Origin: Protopterus annectens
Taxonomy: Eukaryota > Chordata > Ceratodontiformes > Protopteridae
DNA: 64,000 nucleotides
Assembly (NCBI RefSeq): GCF_019279795.1
Contig: NC_056743.1
Location: 1,780,545,466-1,780,609,465 of the forward strand
Direction of reading: 5' to 3'
A model generated the notes under the pieces. That model saw only the letters and a list, made by a program, of their open reading frames with translations, searched no databases and was not told the DNA's origin. Each line of letters opens with the position of its first letter. Position 1 is the stretch's first letter. This document shows, piece by piece, positions 35,475 to 44,876 of this stretch. The position numbers and the translations under genes were made by a program.

Positions 35475-36237
35475 CTATTTTCTAGCGGCTCCTTCTTTGA
35501 TTAGAAGGCAGAACACAGCACAACAGGATATGGGTAACTTGAATTCGCAGTTTGTCGAATTTGAGAAGACATTAAAATCTTTTAAATCTCTACAAATGGA
35601 TAACGCATTTTTGGAACGTTCATTGGAATTGGGCCAAGTGCCCAAGGGCTTATGAGCATTTAAGTTACCACACGGTTTTGTTGAAGGTACTGACATTTTT
35701 GAAGAATTGTTACAGATTTTTGACAGAACTGGGTTAGAACTTTTGAGACTTATACGTAACAACACTGAGAAACTTAATGACATGAACAAGAAATTGTGTT
35801 TATTAGATAGAAGTATTAGACAAGACCTTTTGTTCGAACATAATAAGTTCAGATTGGAAGAGATCTATAGAGATATGGATAGATTTATTAACAAAGGTCT
35901 TGATATTAACAACCATAAAATAGAAAGGGACACTTCAGATTATAAAAATAAAAAGGTGTATGTTCACTTTAAGGAATACAAAAACATGAAATACTACACT
36001 AAAACACCAGGGGTAAACGGTCACAATATTAACAACCCCATTACTATGGATGAGCAATCTCACAGAGTTAATAATAACCTTCACATAAATAGTTACAATG
36101 AATCACATCCAGTTTTTTTAGAACAACCTGTTCTGAGGAGGTCAGAAAGGTTGAGAGAACGACAGGGGAATTACATTCATCAACAACACCCAAGTCACAA
36201 TCGACCTTTTCACAGAATCAACTCATGGCACAGATAG
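35475..36237 (+). pseudogene. PLE-1 N-terminal region (one stop, then frameshift)
   Basis: In frame with 35,449-35,655 and, after a TGA at 35,653, with 35,707-36,237. It is predicted helical and acidic/basic (Phe-Glu-Lys-Thr-Leu-Lys-Ser-Phe-Lys-Ser-Leu), then Lys-Leu-Pro-His-Gly-Phe, and ends with Arg-Arg-Ser-Glu-Arg-Leu-Arg. PLE-2 at 42.7-43.6 kb has the same order: Phe-Glu-Lys-Arg-Leu-Phe-Lys-Leu-Lys-Ser-Leu, then Lys-Phe-Pro-Phe-Gly. There an Arg stands where PLE-1 has TGA, so the stop is a CGA-to-TGA decay and not a recoded codon. It overlaps the next frame by 13 nt; PLE-2 reads through continuously at that place, so this too is a mutation. Function unknown; perhaps RNA binding or multimerisation. 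Confidence 0.72.
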
Positions 36238-38708
36238 ATCAACTTAACATCACTGTGTACAGTGTTGATATTTCTGATGAACATAGACCTCAAACAGTTG
36301 TTGACAATATTAATTTTTTTGAAGAATTTTTTGTAGATACATCACAAAATATTGTTGACACTACTAAGATTAGTAGTTTAGGGTTGGAAATTATGACCTC
36401 TTCTGAATGTTTCATTACATTGTACAATGGTTTTAACTTATACAATTTTACTGATCAACCATTTGGTAAAGAATATTTATCCCTTTTTAGTAAAGGATTT
36501 ACTTTTGTGCCCACCTTTAATTTAGATATAGGGAATGTGTTGGTAAATCTCAAAATTTATACTAGACTGTTAAACTTGAAAATGTTTTTTCACAATATAG
36601 GTACTCCTACTGTAGATTCAAGAGGTATTACTATTCAGCGTTCTAGCACTTATATACCCCCCACAAATCATATGATACAGGTATTCGAGAAACTATGTGA
36701 GAGTCAGATTAGAAGGATTCTAACCAGTAAGACTAACAATAAAAAATACAATTTGACATCAGCTGAGAGATTTTGTCTCAAGGAACTCACAGTTACTGAC
36801 AAATACAGAATTATGAAACCTGATAAAGGTGGTGGGGTTGTCATTATGTTCAGTAATGACTACTACAATAGGATGAATACGCTATTGGAAGACATTGATA
36901 CCTATGACAAAGTTAGTAAACATGAGATAAATAGAGCATACACAAAAATTGATTGGCTGTTATATGAATATCTTATGGATGCGAGGGTAGATAAAGAAGT
37001 TTTTAATTATATTTCTGTAGAATTTCCCATTATTCCATCCATATTTGGGATCCCCAAAATTCACAAAAATTTACAAAATCCCCCTTTCAGACCTATTGTG
37101 TCAGCCAGGGGATCAAAGACAGAAGCTTTAACCGCATATGTAGATTTTAAATGCAAAAATTTATTGAATTCATTGCCCTATATTCTAAGAGATTCTTGGC
37201 ATTGTTTAGAATCCATTAGACTATTTGCAATGAACTTTGACTTCAATTCCCCATTTATTATGGCAACTGTAGATGTTGTCAACTTATTTACAGTTATACC
37301 TCATCGGGAAGGTTTAGAAATGTTTGAAGCCTGTTTAAACAAACATAGAACAATGAATAGTATCGAGAACCGACTACTCACTGAAATGCTTGAATTAGTA
37401 TTGGAAAATAATTTTTTATATTTTAATGAAGAATACTATAGGCAAAAAACAGGAGTAGCAATGGGGGCCAGGTGTGCCCCCATCTATGCAAACCTAGTGT
37501 TGGCACAGTGGGAATCTGACTATATTTTCAACAGTAGACATTGGGACAAGGTATTGTTGTATTTACAATATTTGGATGACATTCTTATATTTTGGGGTGG
37601 TACCAAAAATGAGTTTATTGAATTCACAGAATTTTTAGGTCAAACTACCAGTTTTCTTAAATTCACTAATCATATTTTTTCTAACAATTGTGAATTTTTA
37701 GATATTGTTCTGTCGGTGATCAATAATCATTTTGAGTCCAGTATATTTAGGAAGGCAACATATTCCAACTCCTTTTTGCATTTTGACAGCTGCCATCCAG
37801 TCCATCAAAAAAGAAATTTAGTAAAAGGGCAGATGGTTCAGCTGTCGAGAATTATTAGTGAGGATACATTATTTCTAAAGGAGTTGGAAAATTTGCTTAA
37901 TATGTTCCTTGCTAGGGGATATCCATTTGAATTTGTCCATAAAATTAGTAAAGAAATTACAGCCAAAAGATCTGTGTTTTACAAACCTATTATTAGATAT
38001 GGTTTACCTAATACAGTTGAACCAAATTCAGCTGCGACGAGACATGACACCCTTATAATTCCCTATAACGATACATCATATAAGATAGTTAATATAGTTC
38101 AGGAAACATGGTTCAGTATTATTGAGAATGATGCTGAACTTGTAGGTATTTTGGGTGCTAAACCGAAGACAACTTATAGTAGAGGAAAAAACTTAAAAAA
38201 TCTCTTTGAAAACAGCAATAAAACAGATGTTTTTAACAAATCTAAGATGAACAGATGTGGGGCATGTCATATATGTAGATATATAAATGACAGTCCTTAT
38301 ATTACAATTGCTAATTTTGGAAAGACCATTCGATGTCCTGGCCATTGCAACTGTAATTCATCTATGGTTGTTTATGCCGCGTCTTGTACAGCTTGCCAAG
38401 CATTTTATATAGGCAAAACCATTAGGAAGTTAAGACAATGCATTATGGAACACTTGAGAGATATTAAAAAACATAAAAAAACAAGTGCTCTATACAACCA
38501 CAGTATAAAATGTGTGAATTTCAAAAGATTTCTTTTCTTTGTCATAGACAGAGTCCCACATAATATACATAAAGGGGGAGATGAGAAAGCAATGCTTGAA
38601 GCAAAAGAATGTTTATGGCAACTCAGGTTAAACGCTAGCAATTGGCCAGGCATCAATGAGTTTATTTCCATCTCTAGTATACTCAAATTGAAATCACATT
38701 TTATATGA
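36225..38708 (+). CDS. Penelope-like reverse transcriptase / GIY-YIG endonuclease (PLE-1), 827 codons
   Basis: Reverse transcriptase plus nuclease of a Penelope-like retroelement. Visible in order: Lys-Pro-Asp-Lys-Gly-Gly-Gly-Val-Val at residues 197-205 (the DKG motif typical of PLEs); Pro-Lys-Ile-His-Lys near 275; Arg-Pro-Ile-Val-Ser; palm motif A Thr-Val-Asp-Val-Val-Asn-Leu-Phe near 347-354; Gly-Val-Ala-Met-Gly-Ala-Arg near 410; catalytic Tyr-Leu-Asp-Asp at about 449-452. A Cys-X2-Cys-X2-Cys linker lies near 680 with further Cys before the nuclease. The GIY-YIG core has Val-Val-Tyr and Phe-Tyr-Ile-Gly-Lys-Thr near 726-731, Arg soon after and the C-terminal Glu-X-Leu-Trp-Gln block. The frame is open throughout, so both catalytic centres look intact. 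The start at 36,225 is the first Met but the true protein probably begins upstream. A Neptune-type assignment is a guess from the Cys-rich linker. Confidence 0.9.
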   Translation: MAQIDQLNITVYSVDISDEHRPQTVVDNINFFEEFFVDTSQNIVDTTKISSLGLEIMTSSECFITLYNGFNLYNFTDQPFGKEYLSLFSKGFTFVPTFNLDIGNVLVNLKIYTRLLNLKMFFHNIGTPTVDSRGITIQRSSTYIPPTNHMIQVFEKLCESQIRRILTSKTNNKKYNLTSAERFCLKELTVTDKYRIMKPDKGGGVVIMFSNDYYNRMNTLLEDIDTYDKVSKHEINRAYTKIDWLLYEYLMDARVDKEVFNYISVEFPIIPSIFGIPKIHKNLQNPPFRPIVSARGSKTEALTAYVDFKCKNLLNSLPYILRDSWHCLESIRLFAMNFDFNSPFIMATVDVVNLFTVIPHREGLEMFEACLNKHRTMNSIENRLLTEMLELVLENNFLYFNEEYYRQKTGVAMGARCAPIYANLVLAQWESDYIFNSRHWDKVLLYLQYLDDILIFWGGTKNEFIEFTEFLGQTTSFLKFTNHIFSNNCEFLDIVLSVINNHFESSIFRKATYSNSFLHFDSCHPVHQKRNLVKGQMVQLSRIISEDTLFLKELENLLNMFLARGYPFEFVHKISKEITAKRSVFYKPIIRYGLPNTVEPNSAATRHDTLIIPYNDTSYKIVNIVQETWFSIIENDAELVGILGAKPKTTYSRGKNLKNLFENSNKTDVFNKSKMNRCGACHICRYINDSPYITIANFGKTIRCPGHCNCNSSMVVYAASCTACQAFYIGKTIRKLRQCIMEHLRDIKKHKKTSALYNHSIKCVNFKRFLFFVIDRVPHNIHKGGDEKAMLEAKECLWQLRLNASNWPGINEFISISSILKLKSHFI

Positions 38709-39148
38709 AAAAAAAAAAAATTTATGGCATATAAAAAAAAAAATTATGTCATAATATATTAGTTTTTTCTGTCTAAGTTTTTAACTAAATTTAAATAAAA
38801 TTTTAATTTCAATGAAATTACAAAAATTACATTTAATCATTACATTAATATTACACAGTATTGTTATAAATGTATGCATTGACTATGTAGCTATGTATTT
38901 ATATGTAATATTTCATCATCACCCCACAATTGGTGGATATTGTTCTATTTATGGTTTTTCAACAGTATGCAACCTTTTTACATTTGATTGCTACATATAT
39001 CTGTTAGCCTGTTTTTTCAGAGTTTTTTTCTAGAGTGTTTTGAACATTATTGATAATTACTTCCTCTTGATGTCAATTAAATTCAATCAATTATTTAATT
39101 ATTCACTTAAACAATAGTATTTAAGGGATGGACTGAGATCAATGTTTT

Positions 39149-39195
39149 GTACTCTGAAGATGCCCGTTAACACTGTGGGAGAAAGCGCTTAGTAC
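39149..39195 (+). ncRNA. Hammerhead ribozyme motif, PLE-1
   Basis: Helix I GTACT (39,149-39,153) pairs exactly with AGTAC (39,191-39,195). Core CTGAAGA (39,154-39,160; position 7 is free in the consensus), then an unpaired T-G and stem CCC/GGG, GAAA (39,181-39,184), minimal helix III G..C and cleavage triplet CTT. Type-I topology with very short helix III, as described for PLE-borne hammerheads. It lies 441 bp after the ORF stop. Confidence 0.68.
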
Positions 39196-39309
39196 TACAG
39201 TGGAGTGTTTTCCTTGATGGTCCATTTTTTATTGTTTCATTTTATTCTACAATAAATCTTTTTTACCAGGATCCAAGGTTTGCTGGAATTACTTTGCTTA
39301 CTAGTGTTG

Positions 39310-39960
39310 AAAATAAAATACAATTAGTCATGTAAACAATGTGGCAATTTTCTAAGTTCCAGTGCACTTTTAATTGAACAGTAGTAGTTTAGTCCAGGTG
39401 TCCTAAAAGAGTTCAGCTTTAATTGCCAAATGAGTTCATGTTTCTCCAAAATATTCGGGATGTCTCCTTCAAGATCACCCATGTCTATGCGGTCTAGGAT
39501 CTGGAACTTAAAACCTGTGTGCCTTTTATGAAGAGAAAGGTGTTTGGCTAGTGCGTTATTTTTACATCCAGAGCAGATTTCTGACAGATGACATGAAATC
39601 CTATGCTTGAGTTTATTTACAGTCTTGCCCACATAGAATGCATCACATTCATTGCACTGTGCCCTGTAAATTACTTTTGTAGTGTTACAGTCACCCCTTG
39701 CATTGGTTTTAATGATCTTCTTTAAATAAGGGCAATAAAAACTATTACCTTGCTGTATCAATATGCAAAATGTACAATTAGTTTCACATCTTTTAGTGCT
39801 TTTCTCATATGGTCTAGGTTTACATTCAACAAAACTTCTAATGTTCCTGACCTTCCTATAAACAAATGATGGGGCTTCACCTAAGATGTTAATCAAAAAA
39901 GGTTTTTTGTGACAATGTCTCAGTTTTCTTCAATAATATTTTTGATACTGTGATAATTCA
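39310..39960 (-). pseudogene. PLE-4 GIY-YIG endonuclease, 5'-truncated copy
   Basis: The 190-residue minus frame 39,896-39,324 has Ile-Leu-Gly-Glu-Ala-Pro-Ser-Phe-Val-Tyr (the segment before the linker), Cys-X3-Cys-X2-Cys, Val-Ile-Tyr-Arg-Ala-Gln-Cys, Phe-Tyr-Val-Gly-Lys-Thr, Arg, and Leu-Ile-Trp-Gln-Leu-Lys-Leu ... Thr-Pro-Gly-Leu-Asn. It differs clearly from the PLE-1, -2 and -3 proteins, so it is another family. The frame breaks at 39,897. Its 3' UTR is absent: only about 20 bp separate its stop from the end of PLE-1, so PLE-1 probably landed in it. Confidence 0.8.
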
Positions 39961-40260
39961 AAGTGTATGTCAGGATGCAGCTATTTTTGCATTTATTATT
40001 CTCTGTGGAATTACTTAACACCAGCTCGAATGTCACACTGATGGGGGAAGGGATGTGAATTTAACATGTGTATCAATAACACTTTGTTTTACAACACAAT
40101 AAACCACTCCCATTCCTGATAAAATGTATATATATATTTAGAAAGCTTGTGAGGAAATTATTTCTCTATTTTTGTTTTACTTGGATTGCTTGTCTGTGGA
40201 CTTAATAAAGGATTTTCGACTGGAAACAGACTGCCTGCCTTGCTTGGATTACTTTCGAAT
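39961..40260 (+). mobile_element. Putative inverted pLTR of PLE-4
   Basis: Ends with TTAATAAAGGATTTTCGACTGG and CTTGGATTACTTTCG, resembling the end of PLE-1 (AATAAATC ... GGAATTACTTTGC). Orientation is opposite to the PLE-4 coding fragment, as expected for an inverted pLTR. No hammerhead core was found in it. Confidence 0.45.
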
Positions 40261-40420
40261 ACTTAGTAATGCTGTACAATTATATATTTTTCATTATTAT
40301 TTTTTGTTTTATTTTGACTTAAGATGAGTTTAAGTTTAAGTTCACTACTTCTACTACTATTGTCTGATCTGATTAATATACAGTTAACTAGAAATATATG
40401 GACTGAAAATCTTCCACACA

Positions 40421-41015
40421 GAGAAGTTTCTTACACTGTAACAATATTGTCTACAACCTCCACATGATCTAGTTCCTATATTTGTTCCATTTTATATTCT
40501 AACTTGTGTTCTAAAAGGCTCTTGATGTTGTACCCCGTTTTGTTCACAAACTTGGGACCTTCACCCAACTTTTTATATATTTCCTGACTGGTTTTAAAAT
40601 ACTCCAGTTCTTATGCATTATCTCCCCAAGTTCCTTGGTCAAATAGTTATACTCTAACACACATACCTTTTTGTATTTATTAATTCCTTTGCTTATTAGC
40701 ATACTGTTTTTTTCTAGTCGTACACTTAACAAAGGGAGATAATCTGTACCCCATTTGTTGCATACATCTGAAATAATTTCCTTGACAAGTTCCTTGATAT
40801 CCTCTCTCCTCAAACATAATTTGTATTTTATTTAACTCTTTTTCCAGATCATTGTAATGGGAAGTCATTCTTGCTAACCTCTCTGTATGTGCTTTCGCTA
40901 TACTTTTTCTTTTGCACTGATTACTCCCAAAATGTAAGTATGTATTGCAGAATGCATCTTTTCTATGTATTCGGGATCTAAATCTATCCACATCTCTAAT
41001 TATTTGTACATCCAA
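40421..41015 (-). pseudogene. PLE-2 RT thumb and linker region
   Basis: Minus frames 41,015-40,680 and 40,813-40,544 read the post-palm region. Among others this is Phe-Cys-Asn-Thr-Tyr-Leu-His-Phe-Gly-Ser-Asn-Gln (PLE-1 has Tyr-Ser-Asn-Ser-Phe-Leu-His-Phe-Asp-Ser), then Glu-Glu-Arg-Gly-Tyr and Tyr-Asn-Tyr-Leu-Thr-Lys-Glu-Leu. One frameshift lies between them. Confidence 0.7.
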
Positions 41016-41073
41016 GTAACTAATACTTGTAGAAGAAAAATTATAAGCGAGCTCAAGAAATCAGTGGTAGCAT

Positions 41074-42690
41074 TTAGATATTCCACAAATTCAGAAATCT
41101 CATCCTGTGTGCCCTTCCATAGAATAAAAATATCATCCAAACATCTGGAATATAGTTGAATTTTATTCCAGTAAGGGCTTTGGAAGATGTTGTTGGACTC
41201 CCATCCGAAAAGTAGAATATTGGAGTAGACAGGGACACATGCTGCCCCATCGCTACACCTAGAATCTGCTGATAATACTCTCCTTCAAAGAAAATGAAAT
41301 AGATTTCTAGTACTAAACTCATTATTTCACTAATTAAAATAATTTTATTTTGATCTAATTTTGAAAAAGTAAAAAGAGGTTCTTCAAAAAATTCCAACTC
41401 CTCTTTCTTTGGAATTACTGTAAATAAGTCCTTAACATCTATAGTGAGGAACATCAAGTTATCTTACCATTTATCCTCTTTCAATGTCCCTAGGAATTCC
41501 CAGGAATCCTTCATCAAATGTTCTCTTTCATTCACTACATGTTTCACCCAGGAATCCACAAGTGCTGCTAAAGGGTAAGTTTTGAACCCCCCGCTGCCAC
41601 AATAGGCCAAAAGGTGGCTTTTCAATATTTTTATGTATTTTAGGGATTCCAAAAAAATTGGAATAATTGGGTCTCTCACATATAAAAAATCATATATTTC
41701 TTGTTCTATTCTATTAGTTAATAAATATTCCTTTAAATAAGAATTGATCCGAGCATAGGAGATGTTGATCTGATTTTTAGATACTGTAACATAAGTCTCT
41801 TCATTAAACAGTAAATTTTGCATTTTGTTTGAGTAGTCAGTAGATTTATATAACACCACTCCACAACCCTTGTCGGGGGTCATTATCCTAATAGTCTCAT
41901 CCTTTCTCAAATCCATTAATAAGTTAAATTCATCTTTAGTTAAATTCCAATTAATTTTCCTAGTTTTATTCCTCTCATAGGACTCATATAGTTCTTCCAA
42001 CACTGTTTTTTCAAATATGTCAATTAAAGGATGGAGGGGTGGGTTGTACACACTGTTCTTATGTGGAATATCTCTATTATTTGTTTGATTATGAATATTG
42101 CCTGAAAATAAAAGATCAAAATTTAATTTTCTAGTATACAATTTTAATTCCGTGATACTATCTACCATGTTGGCTTTAAATTGAGGTAAAAATGTTATCA
42201 CCTTAGAAAACAATTTAAAGTGGGTTTCTGTAATAAACTGTTCTGTGTAATTATAAATAGTAAACCCATCCATTGTATTAACTATTGACTGTCTATCAGT
42301 TGTAAATGTTAATCCTTTCTCCATTGTTTGTTCTTTCTCATCATTGTGGGTTAATAATAATAAAATCCCCTTGTTCATCTGTCTCTGCGCTGTTCTTCCT
42401 GAGCGATAAATTACTGGAAAATCCCGATCCTGAATTTCTCTATTACCATTGTCTTCCCCATAATTGTATTCTTCCTCATAACCCTGTACTTCTTTCCGAG
42501 ATGTGTTCCTATTATCTTTATAAAGAGAGTTTTTTTGAATATATGATATTTTATGTTGGATAAACATTCTTTTCCTTATATTGTTTGCCGTCCCTTTCCT
42601 TCTATCAACCCTGTCAAAAATTTTGAAGTACAGTTCTATATAATGTGGAAATAACAAATCATTTGTAATATTGTTATCAAGTTGTTCCAC
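41074..42690 (-). pseudogene. PLE-2 reverse transcriptase (frameshifted)
   Basis: Open pieces 42,690-41,464 (408 codons) and 41,457-41,074. The first contains the end of the N-terminal region and, in one continuous frame, Arg-Ile-Met-Thr-Pro-Asp-Lys-Gly-Cys-Gly-Val-Val (DKG motif, about residue 270), followed by a Pro-Lys-Ile-His-Lys region damaged by an indel. The second has Thr-Ile-Asp-Val-Lys-Asp-Leu-Phe (motif A) and Gly-Val-Ala-Met-Gly, then a frameshift. The catalytic Leu-Asp-Asp box is legible in another frame at about 41,125-41,145. A stop separates the two pieces. Confidence 0.82.
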
Positions 42691-42695
42691 CTCTT

Positions 42696-43637
42696 TTAAA
42701 ATACTGTCTCTTTGTTTTTCATACAGAAATTTTTTCTAATTATGTTATTGCCAGCCTCATCAAAAATACTACAAAATTCATTCAAAATTGTCTCGTAATT
42801 AATTCCAAAAGGAAACTTATATATTCGCAACCCTTGTGGAACTATCTGTACCTTCAAACATTCATTAAGATAAGAAATATCAACTTGTAAAGATTTTAAT
42901 TTAAACAATCTCTTTTCAAAAAAATATATCATGTCTTTCAGAGAGAATAATCCTGCCATTTTTTCACCATCAGTCTCCAAAACTCTACTACATTCTATAC
43001 CGGGTTGCCCCATTTCGGAGAACTCATACTTCCTATTAATTAATGAGATATAATGTTTATTACGTGAAACCTTTTGAGCACCCCTCGATGAATGCCCCTT
43101 TTGTCCATTTTGGTCATTAAAAATACTGTTCATATTGTTACATGAATTACCAAAACTGGAGGCAATATCATTACTATCAAAAGTTGTTTTACTAATTCCC
43201 AGTCTCTCACCAAAAAGTCTAAAAAAATTTTTGGTGGAACACCCCGCCCTGTAAAAATCATTATTCACAATGTTTGTTAACTGACTAGCTCCCGGTCTCA
43301 CCAGGTCTTGACAAACATATGAATTTACAGTACCTTGGTTTGTTGTTGTGTTGTTACTCCTTTTTCCTGGTAAATTACTGTTCTTTATCTGGTGTTGCCC
43401 CCAAAAAATGTCAGTTCCATCAGAAAGACGCCGGCTCTTAGGAACAGCACCATTGCATTCCACCTTTTTCATCCGTATACTATTAACTGCAGTTTCGCAA
43501 GTTTTGTATACTCCTGTCTCACCATTGGTTGATTCTGTTGCATTCATGCCATTCGGCTCCTTACCCATTTCGGAGTGCATACAATCTTTGGTAGTTGACT
43601 TTAAATTGCTAGTAAGGCTGGAAAATGCACTTACCAT
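42696..43637 (-). pseudogene. PLE-2 N-terminal region, 313 codons
   Basis: A long open minus-strand frame upstream of the RT, rich in Asn, Ser and Lys. Near its C-terminus it has Phe-Glu-Lys-Arg-Leu-Phe-Lys-Leu-Lys-Ser-Leu and Val-Pro-Gln-Gly-Leu-Arg-Ile-Tyr-Lys-Phe-Pro-Phe-Gly, homologous to PLE-1 35,540-35,680. It ends 5 bp before the next open piece, whose first residues (Leu-Asp-Asn-Asn-Ile ... Asp-Leu-Leu-Phe) match PLE-1 sequence that is continuous with it, so a frameshift split one reading frame. About 200 residues upstream of the shared part have no counterpart in truncated PLE-1. Function unknown. Confidence 0.7.
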
Positions 43638-43798
43638 CGCTGTAATTCACCTTTCAGTTGGAAGATATCGAGTTTCAATTGGTTCAGCTTGGAATTCTCC
43701 TCGGGTTCACCCTCCAAAAAATTATTTTGCCCAGTAGTTTCCCCACTCTGCTCTGTCTTGGTCTCCATATCACACAGCCCAAATTAGGGTGAAAAAAA

Positions 43799-44041
43799 TG
43801 TACCAAAAGCACAAATCACCCAAAATACGAAGACTTGTAAAACAAATAAAGCAGGCTGTGCTAAAAACAAGGGATTTTATTCTTGAAAAACAGAATTAAG
43901 CGCTTTTGGCTGTAACAATACAGCCTTCATCAGAATTCATTTTCCAGACATTAACATCCTACTTTTATAAAAACTTTTGACCAGTCACAATCCTGACACA
44001 ATTAACTTCTTGATGTTACATTCCTTAAACTATTCATTCAC
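43799..44041 (-). repeat. PLE-2 pLTR, arm 1 of 243-bp inverted pair
   Basis: Reverse complement of 44,877-45,119 over its whole length with few differences. Carries an AATAAA-type signal and a hammerhead-like motif. The two arms flank the partial PLE-2' copy. Confidence 0.9.
43893..43938 (-). ncRNA. Degenerate hammerhead-like motif, PLE-2 arm 1
   Basis: Minus strand: GAATT, CTGATGA, extra A, perfect 7-bp stem GGCTGTA/TACAGCC, AAAA where GAAA is expected, GCGCTT, then AATTC pairing with GAATT. All helices are perfect but the essential G12 is A, so self-cleavage is doubtful. Confidence 0.5.
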
Positions 44042-44161
44042 TCTTAAAGTTATATAAAACATTAAATCCACATCCTACTACTATTATTAAAAACAATATG
44101 TTACAAAAATATTTAAAACATTTTCTGTTGTGCATGCTTTTACTACATTATGTTTATTAAT

Positions 44162-44850
44162 TTATATTTTATTTGCCCTCTCCTGTAATACTGGGACTAT
44201 AGAAATACTATCATTTAAATCAGGGGGAAACATGGCTGCTGTTCTAAATTGCCATTGAGTTTCTTTTTTCTTTAACAGATTTTTCCAGTCACCTCCCCTG
44301 GGGTTTTGTTTAACTTGCTCTACTATCCCAAATGTAAACTTAATAAAATGAGGACATATTTTAGAATGTTTATATAATGCACTTGTAATTTTTTCCATTT
44401 TGATGTCGTTTACATGTTCATACACTCTATTCTTTAGAGCCCGCTCTGTTTTTCAAAATAAAATCCTGAACAGGAATTACAAAGTGCTAAATAAACAACT
44501 CATTTACTCAGACAATTTCCTTTAACAAATTCTATTCTACTTTTCATTCTGTTGTCCAAGACTACAACATTTTCTTTGTGTATGTAACAACATTGTCTAT
44601 AACTTCCACATGATCTAGTTCCTATATTTGTTCCAATTTTATATTCTAACTTGTGTTCTAAAAGGCTCTTGATGTTGTACCCCATTTTGTTCACAAACTT
44701 GTGACCTTCACCCAACTTTTTATATATCTCCTGATTGGTTTTAAAAATACTCCAATTATTATGCATTATCTCCCTAAGTTCCTTGGTCAAATAGTTATAC
44801 ACTAACACACATACCTTTTTGTATTTATCAATTCCTTTGCTTATTACCAT
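44162..44850 (-). pseudogene. PLE-2' partial copy: linker and GIY-YIG C-terminus
   Basis: Minus frames 44,850-44,500 (Tyr-Asn-Tyr-Leu-Thr-Lys-Glu-Leu; Gly-Tyr-Asn-Ile-Lys-Ser-Leu-Leu-Glu; Cys-Gly-Ser-Tyr-Arg-Gln-Cys-Cys) and 44,425-44,162 (Ala-Leu-Tyr-Lys-His-Ser; Gly-Gly-Asp-Trp; Thr-Gln-Trp-Gln-Phe ... Asp-Leu-Asn-Asp). The YIG centre itself falls in a gap between them and is missing or deleted. Same family as PLE-2, lying head-to-tail upstream of it: a tandem partial copy. Confidence 0.78.
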
Positions 44851-44876
44851 ATTGTTTTTTTTCTAGTCCCACACCT

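Larger units (their letters stand above)
35475..39300 (+). mobile_element. Penelope-like element PLE-1, almost intact, 5'-truncated
   Basis: One plus-strand coding unit (about 1,080 codons with one stop and one frameshift) followed by an AT-rich 3' UTR, a hammerhead-like motif, an AATAAA signal (39,251) and a terminal GGAATTACTTTG block. Domain order is N-terminal extension, RT with DKG motif, Cys-rich linker, GIY-YIG endonuclease, as in endonuclease-bearing PLEs. No upstream pLTR is found. It is the least damaged element in the window, hence probably the youngest. Confidence 0.88.
40421..44041 (-). mobile_element. Penelope-like element PLE-2, body plus 5' pLTR, lacking endonuclease
   Basis: Runs on the minus strand from a 243-bp terminal repeat (44,041-43,799) through an N-terminal region, RT and part of the linker. 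It stops at about 40,421, before the GIY-YIG domain. Part of the linker (40,421-40,700) matches 44,590-44,850, a second partial copy of the same family, so the two form a tandem. Frameshifts and stops in the RT make it inactive. Confidence 0.8.

Noticed and set aside
35653-35655. TGA in the PLE-1 N-terminal region as a selenocysteine codon (some PLEs encode selenoproteins)
   Set aside because: PLE-2 has Arg at the homologous position, the region has no Cys-like context and no SECIS-like element was seen; CGA-to-TGA decay is simpler.
36225-36237. 13-nt overlap of the two PLE-1 frames as programmed frameshifting
   Set aside because: No slippery heptamer is visible and PLE-2 reads through the same region in one frame, so a single indel explains it.
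40100-40260. Hammerhead in the putative PLE-4 pLTR
   Set aside because: GAAA and AATAAA-like words are present but no CTGANGA box pairs with them.
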